33,644 nt of DNA, taken from positions 1 to 33,644 of the forward strand of contig JAPLMG010000099.1 of the NCBI GenBank assembly GCA_026387165.1. Direction: 5' to 3'. Shown here in pieces: positions 18,106 through 30,100 of this stretch. Numbering within the stretch: the stretch's first letter is position 1; each line of letters starts with the position of its first letter. Below the pieces are notes generated by a model that did no database searches, was not told the DNA's origin, and was given only the letters and a program-made list of their open reading frames with translations. Origin of the DNA: Candidatus Omnitrophota bacterium. GTDB taxonomy: Bacteria > Omnitrophota > Gorgyraeia > 2-01-FULL-45-10. The position numbers were made by a program, and so were the translations under genes.

Positions 18106-21100
18106 TTACGCCGCGCTTAAAATCGCTCTCAGCGCCCGCTGATGCTCGCGCACCTCTTTATCGTAATATATCGGCACGGCCTTCGGTACATATATGAATA
18201 TTCTTCTCATCTCATCTCTCGAAACGCCGGGTATATCAGGCAATTCCCCGACGGTAAACAGCTCAAACAACGCCTCGTAGCTATTAGTGTCAACGAAGAC
18301 GCCGTTAATGTCGCCCAACTCCAGTATTACAAGCGGCGGGATAGCAGATCTTAAGGTTTCGTAATCCTTTATTTCACCTTTCCTGATCCTTAGTCCAACA
18401 TGTCCGGGCGTTCCACTAAATAAGGTAGATAGGCCGTTGACCTCTTCTGCCGTACGCGCAAACGCATGATCGACATATCCTTCCAGGCCAAGGGCCGAGA
18501 TGTACCGTTTCGCGGCATCGTCGTTTCTGACTCTCGGGTCGGTTATTGCCACAACTTCCTTAATAGGATCATCCCCCTTATCGTGTATATCCATCTTCTG
18601 CCATCTGGCGCGTATCTTGTCTCTCAAAGAATAGAGCATGCCCGATTCAACCACGCCTTGTGTCGTTATCGAGACAGCCTTATCCCTCTTTTCAAACAGG
18701 GTATTGAGAGCGGCACTATTGGCGTGAGCGAAGCTCGGGCTTATGGCCTTCGTGCGGCGCTCAAGATCGGCCTTCAGGGCCTCTATGCTGGCCGGCGCCA
18801 CTGCCGGGAGCAGCCGCTCGATCTCAGTGACTTTGGCCGTAAGATCACCGAGCGGTATTGAATCTATATTCGAAGCGTTTATTATCGCTATGTCGGCATG
18901 CGCTTCCCTGAACGCCTTGTCAGACAGTGCCTGGAGGTGCGCTATCGTCTCCCGGATGCCGGCGCCGGACCCTATGTCGAGCACCGCGCCGTATTTTATG
19001 CCGCGTCTCTTCGCCTCGGCCATGAGCTCGGCCGGATTTGACGACTTCATTACGTAGATTTCCGCGCTGCCATTAAATATCCTGTCAATTTCCCGCGCAA
19101 TGGCGGGTCTCTCAAGCGGCGGCACAGAGTCCCCCGGCATACCGACAATGTACGACTTTAGAGATTTCGGCTTCGCGGCTTCACCGGTCTTTATTACCGC
19201 CGAAGACCTCACGAACTCTGTATCCTCGTCTGCGACTATACTGTAATTCCCGGTCTGGGCGGTAACAAATAGATAAGGATTCCGGGCGTTCAATTCTCCG
19301 AGCGCCGTCTTTCCGTCGCCCGAAACTATTCGCGCTCTTCCTGATATCAAATTCAACGTATGATAGCTCTTAAACGTATCGAACTTGGCCGTCCGGCCTT
19401 TCTTAAGCTTCACGCTTTCGGCGTCGATGTTTCTGTCTATTTTTTTGCCATATTGATTCAACACCCACATTCCCAGCATTTCGACAGGCGCAGCCTCAAT
19501 AGCCTCGTCAAGACTAAAATCGACGGTCTGAAGATGTATCCTCCCCGATCTTATGCTCAATACGGAGTTGCATCTTATAGCAATGGTTATGCCGTCTCTG
19601 CTCCTTATCTTGCGTATAACTCTTAAGAGATCGCCACTCTTATGGTTTATGGGCAATTCCCGCAGTTCGTCCGCCAGGGCCTGCAATCGCCCGAAACGAG
19701 TGCCGAGTTGATAGTAATGCCACGGCTTCGGATAGCTCCGAAGCTTCACGGCGTCAAAAAATCTTCTGCCGGCCCTTTCTATCGCGCCTTCGCCGATGAG
19801 CGGCGTTATAGACGGGTCGTATTGTATATTTTTCGGATACTTAAGCTCGTAAGGCCGGGTGAACCGCTCCACGAATCTCGGCATCACCTCTAAATGCTCA
19901 GATCTCTCCACGCCTTCGCGCCTATATTCGGTCAGGCCCAGGACGTCGTTGCTCACGAGCACCTGTCCGTCGGCCTCATTGCCGCTTCCTATACCTATCG
20001 TAGGTATGGTAAGATGTTTTGATACCATCTCAGCCGTACCATCATATACCATCTCAAGAACTATGCTGAATGCGCCTGCTTCTTCCAGCGTGGCGGCGTC
20101 TTCGAGGAGTTTCATCATCTCTATCTTGCTGCCGCCGAATACGCGCGGCCTCCCGAACTGCGGCATGTAGCCGATGTGGCCCATGACGGGGATGCCCGCG
20201 CTAACGAGCGCCCTGACTATCCGGCCCATGTCTCTGCCGCCTTCCATCTTTACCGCATCGGCTCCGGCCTCTATCATGAGTCTCGCGCTGGCTAACGCCT
20301 CCTCGGGTGTATCGTATGAACGATACGGCATGTCGCCTATAACTACCGTCCTCGATCTATCGGCGCCTTCGGAGACCATCCTGATATGTTTTAACATCAT
20401 CTCCATCGTGGCGTAATTTGTCGTCGGATAACCGTACTTGACCATCGCGACCGAGTCTCCGACTAAGAGCATCTCGATGCCCGCGTTGCTGAATGCCCGC
20501 GCCGTTACGGCATCGTAGGCCGTAAGCATCGTTATCTTCTCGCCATTGGCCTTCAATTCCTGTATACGCCGTATCCTGTCGTACGCATCCTCTTCGGCGG
20601 GATAGGCCTTTTCACCGGATGCCGGGACGGACGCGAGTAATATCGGCTCGGCATTCTCTACCATCCTCTTCCCTGAGCGCCAGTTGAGCTGGAGCTCTTC
20701 GTCAACCAATCTCTTGTCTCCCAAAAGCGCCATCATGGCGCCTATATAAGTTCCGTGGCCGAACAATATTACGGTTTTCCCCTTATGCTCCCTGTTAACC
20801 ATGTCTAAAAATTTTCGCGCTCTGATAAGAAGATCCGCAAAGCTTTCTCCGCCCCGCGGCCTGACGTTCGCATCAAAATGTTCACGGTACCTGATCGCAA
20901 GCTTTTTGTCTTCTTCGGAAAGGTCCCGAGGAACTTTATTTTCCCATACCCCGAACGATATCTCGTTCGTCATCCTGTCCGTTATTACGGGAATCTCTCT
21001 GCCCGTCCTCTCTTTGACAAGTTTAGCGAACGCCGCCGCGGTATCTTTTGAGCGGCCGAGCCCGCTTGAGAGAATGACAGGCTCGTCGCCTGATCTTATC

Positions 21101-24100
21101 CTGCTCTCCAGCGCGGCGAATAATTTCCCGGCCGCTTCCACGGACTGCCTCATCCCAACTTCGTCGAGCTGATTCATCTCCCCGTCTACATCTCCCTGGA
21201 AGACATCCGTGATGGTATTGGCTCTTGTGCGGCCGTGACGGACAACCCACAGATCAACTTCGCTCTTTACGACAGGTCCTTCCGGCCCGTATCTGATCCG
21301 GCCGGTATTCGGGTTAACGGCTATTTTACCGTCCAGTCCCGCCAGCGGCGTCCAATCATCCGCAGCCTTAATACCCTTATCGGCGAGGAGCCGGGCGAAA
21401 ATATAGAAAGAGCCGGGGTCCGGCGCGTCACCGTCGTGATAAACATAGTTGAGGCCTCTCAGGCCGGCCTGCGCGGCAGTCTTAAGGACTCTCTCGTTGT
21501 CGTCCACAAAGAGTATCTCGTCCTCACTTATGCCCAATTTGCGGGAAGCCCGCTCTCTGGCTCTGGCAAAAAGCTCAACGTCGTCTTTTCCCAAATGCTC
21601 ATCGCACGTGAAGACGATAAGATCGTTATCGTCAAATATGCAGGGATAAGCTTCATTCAATTTCTTCAGTATAACGGCCGGATCCCCGTTCCACCGGCTG
21701 GAAAGCAATCCGAACTTTATCCCGTTCTGCTTAAGGAGTGAAAACATTGCGGCTACTTTCGCATTCGGGCCTCTTATCTCATACCGCAGCTCGAAAAGCT
21801 GTTCCGGAGTAAAGTCTCTCTTTAGGCCGAACCTTCTCAGCTCTTCGTTTACATAAGTGATATATTCTTCGGCAGAGACCAGGCCGCGCATGACTTTCTT
21901 CTCATATTCTTTATCGCCGTAACAATACAGAAGGCGCTCCAACTCCTCCGCCGCTATCTTTACACCGTAATCTTCCAGGCGCCTGGCCATCTTTATATAT
22001 CTGTCGCCGGGACATTTCAGGAGCACGCCGTCTATATCGAAGAATATCATCTTCGGCAGCTTCTCCTCTGCCGCGGGGTATTGCTTTTCACCGCTACTTT
22101 TGCCGGCGACGCGGGCTTTTAGATAGCTGATAGCTCTTTCCGTTTCGCTCTTCAAAATTGTATGGACGTCCTGTTTCCCGCCTATGCCGTCGAGCAGGGA
22201 TATCGTCAATTCACCGCCCAGATGGCGCCTGAAGCTCTCCAACCCGGGCCATATATTCTTTACAGTGGCCGACCTATCATAAATGGGCAGCCCTATCGCT
22301 TCCAGTAGCGAGAGGGTCCGCTCCAGCTCATTTTTTGAAATATAGCCTCTCGCGTAGGAGATATGGGTATCTATCGCCATGCCGACAGCCACGGCCTCAC
22401 CGTGATTGAGCCGGTGATCTGTCACCATTTCGAGCCTGTGGCCCCACTCATGCCCGTAGTCAAGCGGCCGGGCGAGCTTCGTTTCATACGGGTCGGTGCA
22501 TATCTGTCCCAGATGGGCCATTATGGTGCCCCAGATTATATCCTTCATCCTGCTCCCGGCTGACAGGTCATTATTCAGGACATCCTTGTAATGCCCTTCC
22601 ACTACTTCGAACAGGCCTCTATCCTTTATCAGGGATACTTTAACGACTTCAGCCATCCCGGAACGCATCTGCCTTGTATCAAGCGTCGACAGGATCGTCG
22701 GGTCTATTATCACGGTCTTCGGCGGCTGGAAGACGCCTAAGAAATTCTTCTGTCCGGCGTAATTTACGGCGTTCTTCGTCCCGACGCCCGCGTCGTCCTG
22801 CGCCAATAACGTCGAGGGTATGCGGATATGCTCTACGCCGCGGTGCAGTATACTCGCCGCGAAGCCCGCCATATCGAGGACGGCTCCGCCGCCCACGAGG
22901 ACCATCATCTCTTTCCTGTCGATGCCGAATTTTTCCGCCTCTCTTATGACCCTGTACACATGCCTCATGCCGGCCTTCATGTCTTCTCCGCCCGGCACGA
23001 CCATTATATGCGCGTTTATACCGTATCGTTCTGTATATGCTTTTATCTTCCCGGTCAGCGCCTTGCCCACTCCGCCGTCCACCACGAAGAACGTCTTTTT
23101 GCCGCCTATCTCGCCGGCCAAAAGTCCGTTGGATACGTCGAATACCCCGATGGATAATTTAACTTCGAAACTCTCATCCGGCCGGACACCGACTTTAAAA
23201 GCCCTCTCCGGATTCTTCTCCTTCGCCGGATAGGATTTTTCGCCGTCCTTCAGCAAGCTCAGGACAGGCTCAGGGCCGCTTGTGCCATAAATTAACTTCT
23301 CCCCTTTTCTTACATATATATCGGCGTCTTTGACCGCCGCATTGTCCGGCACCTCAAAGCTTCCGTCGTACGGGTCTTCAAATTTTACATTGAGGCGGCC
23401 GCGTATGATCACGTTTTTGCCTATCTTTATCTCTCTTCCGCCAAGATAGGCCATAGAAGCGCCCTCTATCCGCCAATTCCGGCCGACCTTCCCTTTTATA
23501 TCGTCCTGGTGGAGAGCGAAAGCGGAAGAAAATTCCAACGTGCTCTCTTCCGATACCTGCGCGTCAACGCCGGATTGAGCGAGCCATCTTTTGGCAAGGT
23601 TTGAAATGGCCTTCGCTACGGCAGCCGGCGAATCTTCGCCCGTCATCTCCTTAAAAGAAGCGAAGCATTCGGCGCGGTCGAGCGTGATATAAGATGCCGT
23701 CTTGGCCTGGCCGATGGCATCGAATACCAGGGATTCAAATTTATCTATCAGGCCGTCTGTTACTGCGCCATCTTTAAATATCTTCGCCTTTTTATTCCTG
23801 ACATAGCGGAACGGCGGCGGAGTTGCCGAGGCGAGAAAATCGTATGAATAGACAAAGCGCGAGATAGAACCGTATTCGTAGCCATTCCTGTCTCTTATAA
23901 CCCCGGCTGCCGGCTGATTATATTCCACCACAAAAGGTTCTCCTGTGATCGCGTCTTTTGCCGGCATGCCCAATCCTTCCCCGGGGCTTCTTTTGCGGAC
24001 TAAAACCGTGGTGTGGTCAGAATGTTTTTTTGAATGGTACCCGAGAAGCATTTTGTCTATGACCGGCGTCGGGTTGTCTATCTGGCAGTAAAGGAACGTA

Positions 24101-27100
24101 TCTATACCCCTCATCCCGGCCTCTCTCAAAGCGCTTACGGCGCTTACGGCGCCTCCGCCCGTTCGCGCTTTCACCGTGCGCATCGCGCGGTATAGCCCGC
24201 CGTGGCCATTGGCGGCCCTGAAGAAGACGCCGTCTCCCGCCATGGCCGGATTATCACTGCCCGCTTCACGCGCCGGCAAGCTCTCCTGTTTTATAAAGAT
24301 GACATTCTCTTTGCCCAGGCTGAGATAATTATTCGCGGCGAAATATTCACGCGTAGCGGTATCGTTAAGCTCTGACGTCATTATGAACCACGGGATTATG
24401 CTGCCGTAATGCTTTCCCGCCGCCAGTATCTCATCGGCCCTCGCCTCAAACAATGTCCTGGAGGTTACCGGCATGATGGGGTGCATCCCCTTCGGATAAT
24501 TTATCCCCGCCCTCGCCGCCATTCCGCCGGCGACAGTTATCACTCCGACCCTGCCGCTTCTCAATAATTCCTCGCCCGATTTTTCCATTTCGGAATTCTC
24601 TTCTTTATTATCCGGGAAGATGATATCCTGTGGAGCAATAAGGCCCGCATCTATCTCCTCTTTATCTATCACGGCAAATTCCGCATCGGCGACTTTTATA
24701 TTTTTAAGGACGATCCTGTGGCCGGCCTTCTCTTCGCCTGCCGCGCTTTCAGCAATTAATTGCGGAAGCGCACGGGATAGATCGACGCACCTTTCTATCG
24801 TACCAAAACCTTCCGGATAGAGCAGGCCGTCAAATGATGACGCCGCCCTGTCCATATCCCTTTCGGAACAATTCGGCGGGGATGTGCTTATATGGACCGT
24901 GGAGGGAATAACGCCGTCTTTATTAATAACCTCTTTGATGAAATCCGCTATCTGCCGGCTCTCCGCGGCATCCGTATCTATGTTGAATATTGCCTTGGTC
25001 CGGCGCGGCCTCGTCCCCACGCTGAAATAATCCTGACTGCGGCACATTCTGTTCTCAAGGCCGAGTTTTTCAAGTTCCTCATCCGGCTCTTCCGGACCTG
25101 CCCTGCCGCGACCGAATGAGACCCATATGTGGTGCATCAACCGGCCTTTTTCGGCTATTGTCTTCGCGATCCTCGCGTCCAAGTCGCCTATCTCCTGCGT
25201 ATCCATGTGGTCATCTATAAATATCTGATGATTATCGCTGCTTGAGACATCTGCGCGCTCTACGGCCTCCTCAAGATATTCTCCCGAATCAGAATGACTA
25301 TCGAACACATATACGCTGTAACCGGCATTCGTGCGTATCACTACGTGATATTCCATATCTGTCGGGGCCGCGCCTTCTTTCTGTGAGCGCTTCACGTCTT
25401 CCCATGTTCCGAGGATAAGCCGCCTGCCTTTGACGACCTCGCGGTACCAGTGATTATTTTCGGCATCCCACCTGTAATGCGCCTTATCATAATCGTCCAG
25501 CTGTAGTCCGGATGCGTGAGGATCCGGATATTTTAACAGGGCTCGGCCTTCGTCACCTGCAGGATAGGCTTTTCCGACGCCCGCAAGTTCGGAAACTTCC
25601 CCGGCGGGAATAGCTTTCTCTGCCGGATGGAATTTGAAACTGAACGAATAGAACGAATCTATAAATCTTTCTGCCGTCTCCCGCAATTCGGAGGGAGCGT
25701 CATCTTTATGTACGTCCAGGAAATGCTTAAAGAAAGTTTTCGCTCTGGACCTAAAGCCGGTCTCATCGAAGAAGCGGTCGACCTCGGCTTTCAGTTCCGG
25801 GTGAGCGCATAGATAGCGGTAGAGCGGCATATCGACATCGATAAAATTGCTCCTCTCCTCCATCGCCTCTTCTTTGTCGGTGCCCATCGTGTTTCCGTGG
25901 TTCAATTCGTGGGCAACTTTTTCGGCGGTGATCCATGGTATAGCCCTGGGATATCTATCTCTGTACATTATGAGAGTTTCGATGAATTTTTGGTCGAGCG
26001 TAAGGTGCACGCTGCCGTTCACTATCGTCTTTCCGACCAGGTGGGGTTTGTAAGGTATGACGTGGACCGGGATGGGCGGGCCGCGCTGCGGTATTATTTT
26101 GGAGACGTCTAAAAGCGCCACGCGCAATAGGTCGGCCAGGTCCTGAACTTTTTTAGGAAGACCATTCTTTACCTCAACCCCGCTATTTTTATATATCGTG
26201 ATGCCATCGTATGAAAGCACTCTTTCCCTCATACAGCTATTTTTGCTCGCGATAAATCCTCCGGCTTGGTCATAGTAATAGCCTTCTCTGTCGAGCGATT
26301 CCTGCCACGGCATGCCGGGGATCCTCGATATCCATACGGGCAGTTCCGGTTCTCCCTGTGCGGGATAACCCTTCTCTCCGGACTTTCCCCGCTTTGCCCT
26401 CTTCCATGAATCGGTCACAGCTACGATATCCGGATCGATATTTTCAGTGAGCAGGTAGTCAAAATATGACGGCAGGCTTATCCTTTGCAGCACATCTCTA
26501 ACAAAGCCTTCCGGCGCTTTTATGCTATCCCTCGAGGCTCTTCTATACGCGCTCGACGCGGGTTTCGCGAGCATGAGCGCCTTCAAGTCATAACAATCGC
26601 TCCACTTATCCTGCAGCGCGTAATTTCCTTCGATTATGACTACGGTATCGCGCGTTATCTTAACGGCCTGCTTAAGGCTTAACTTGCCGCCGTTAAGTTC
26701 CGCGTATAGATCTGCGAGATCGAGCGAGATCTCGGGCTCGCCGCTCTTTCTGAAACGCCGCAGCTTCTCGAGCACGTCCTGCTCAAATTTCTCTTCCCTT
26801 AATGAGATACGCTTCCAATTGACGCTAGTAGCGGCTCTACCCATCTCGTCGGCGTATTTAGGATATCTGTCATTGTAGCGGTCACGCAGGAACCAGTCGA
26901 CCCTGACGATCTCGGCTTTCTGACCGGACGATCCCAGTACGGATCTCAGCTCTTTTGCCATCGTCGTCTTCAATGAGCCGGAATTCCCGTCTATCGCTAT
27001 GACGAACGGGCCATCTCTCTTCTGGGCGCGCCATTTCGCTATCTCATCTAATATATATTCTTTTGTATCCCTGGCATCCCTGACAACATTACCGCCGCTG

Positions 27101-30100
27101 AATTTCCCGAGGCATTCTTTATACAATTTACTTAACATGCCCTGTATCTTGATATGGGCTGCCGCGGCTTTAACCGTTCTCTTTAAGGCCGCAAAGCTCC
27201 CCTCTCTTCTCTTCGCGCCGCCCGCTGCCGAGCCCTTCATATTTCCGGCCGGATATGCCTTCTCGCCGGAGAGGGGTCTTCGCACAAGTATGCAGGACCC
27301 TATGGGGCGGCGCTCCCCGAGATTTTTTGTATCAGATTTTTTTCTCGCGCTCGCCCATGTCGTATAGCTTATTCCTTTATCCTTCCCATCTCTTTGAAAT
27401 GTCTGCACGTCGGCGCTCGAGCCTAAAAGAACCGCGTCGGTCACACCCAGATCTTTCAGAACGTCTATGACATCGGCTATGCGGGCCTCGTTATCTCTTG
27501 CCGGAATCCCGGATAGGTCTATCCGGACGAGCTTGCCGTCCTTATTGTATCCCATCGCTGAAAATGCCATCTGCTGATCGGCTGGCCATAGCAGGTCGTT
27601 GCCCTGCCTCGGCGGCCTTACGCCAAATTTAAGCTCCTGCATCATGCTTTGACCGTTAATGAGAAGCGGCGAGCCGGCTATACCATTATGTATGGGAAGA
27701 TCACTTACCGGTTTACCGTCCCTCAGGCCTATTTCATATACGCCTCTTTTGTCTCTGTCAAAACTTAATACCCAAAATCTGCCGCTCAACGGCACGTATT
27801 CCTGCTGGAATAATCCGCGCGCGCCGGCTGATTTTGCGATGACCTCTCCGCCCTTTATTATAAGGCTTGTTTGATCCCAGAACCCGCCCTGCGTTCCGCT
27901 GAATGCAAGAACGATATTCTCTTTATCCTGCGCGCCATCTACATACTTCTCTATGACCTTGCCGCCGGGCAGCGCTCCTGGAACATTCATCGGACGAGAT
28001 ATCATGTCGCGGGAGCGCAGGCCTTCATCTATTTCCTGGCTTATATCTACTTTGGCGGGATCGATAATGAACGCCTCTCCCTGAACGTCCACATCGCCCC
28101 TCTTGAGGGATAGCCCCATCTTTTCCACGCCGCCGCATATGGCCGCTGTTTTTTTAGACAATCGCTCGCGCACCGCTTCAAAATATTGCCTGTCGGCGTA
28201 CTTACACATCTCATTGAACTGGTCTATCTGGACCTGTACCGGTAAAACCCCCTGAGCTATATCGCCCGCTATATTCGCGGTGAGCACGGCCATAAAGGAC
28301 TCGAAGTCTATCCCGGCTTTGTCGAGATCGCGCAGCAGATCATCGATGTATCCGGCGGCCTTCTGCACATCCCGGAAGGGGCGGATCTTTACATCCGCCA
28401 GATATATGTCGGCCAATATGAAATGATTTTTGATGAGTATCCTTAAGAATTCCTTTTCATAAGATGGGATCTCAAAGCCTTTCGAGCGCAATTCTTTTAT
28501 CACGGCATCTTCAAATATTTCGGCGCCCCTCTCTGGATGATCAAAGATATCTAGCTTCCTGCCTCCGACAACTGCGCCTATGTCGGCCTTTCCTATGTCA
28601 TGCACCATAGGAATGAGGTCCATCACACGGCTGTTCCTGACGTCCTTTTTTACGGCCCGCGCAAGCGAATCGTGAACCTTTTTCATCACGCCGAAGTATG
28701 CTTCTTTAGAACCGTCTTTTATCGCCGCGCCGGACATTGCCTCTTTTGTCATGCGCATGAGGTAGCCATAATCCTCTTTTATAAGCGCGCGCACGCCTCT
28801 TATCACCAGAGCCGTATGATGGTAATGCGTCCTCGCGTATCCTTTTCCCGTTGGCATGCGCCGCATCTTATGGAAGACAGGCAGTTCACTGATGAGGCCC
28901 CACAGCTCGGCAGGGCTGATATATTTCACGGAACGCATATCTCCTTTTATAGGAGGCAACGGTGAACCGGGAGTCTCTGAATATGGGCCCTCAAGCGCCT
29001 TTCCGGCCGGATAGGCCTTCTCGCCGGAAACACCGGATAACTTTGTATCCCCTTTCCTTCCACGCTGGGACCGGAGAAACTCGTCAAGAAGCTGTGTGCC
29101 TATCGCGTAGTAGGCCAGAGTATGCTTGCCGCTCGGGTCCTGGCTCAGGCGGTTTGGCGCGTCCGTGATAAAATGTGTGGCCTCGGCAAAGAGGGCTTTC
29201 TCCAGCCACAGGGGTTCATCTTTTAAAAGTTCCATAAGGCGCGGCTGATTACGCAGCATTTCCGGCAGGCGGCGCCTTACCTCAAGGAAATTGGCAACCG
29301 CGCTCTTTGAGGTGTGATACTTTATATCGAAAGCGAATGTTCCGCCCTCCTTGCGCACCGATATGTCAAAAAGGTTATTGCGCACGATCTCCAGGAGAAA
29401 TGAGTGCAGGATCTTTCCGAGCTCATAGGTAAGGTCTATTCTCGACGGGGAGTTTCCCGGAAGGTCAACGCCGCGCACGTCAAAAAGCCGGAAATTGCCG
29501 TCGCCCATCCTCATTACATTTCTTAATAGGAGGTCGCCATGCGCGTATTTAAGGATGGAGCGCGGCTTAAGCCGCTCGATCAGTCCGTGATCGGCCTTTA
29601 CCTCCGATATCAGGCGCGGAAGGTTCGTGTGATCGACACCGTTGATCCTGATGACCGGAGCCTTCGACAGCTCTTCAAACATATAAGAGATATCGTCGTA
29701 TCGCGCATTCTCTATGGCAAACGGACGGCCCGATATAAGCTTGTCATAGACATCTCCCTCTTTTTTCGTCAATAGCCCGAACCTGTAGTCTACTCTCGCG
29801 AGGTGGACCTTTTGGACATAATCTACGGGCACTTCAAGGTTACCCCGCGAATAGAGGTGGCGGCAGAACTGATCTATCATGCTTTCGAGGTCGTCCAGGA
29901 AAGGCTGCGCTCCGCCGGAAGCGTGCTCGAGAAAATAGAAAGGCAGCGGCTTGCCTCCTTCGAGGTACTGCATACTGTAGAAGGCGAGTTCGTTCGTCTC
30001 ATGATATTCGTACACCTCCGGTATCATCGCCGCGCCTTCGGGGCCGAGCGACTGCTTCAGCTCCTTAAGCCTTTTATACTGCGCCCTGAGCCACGGAATG

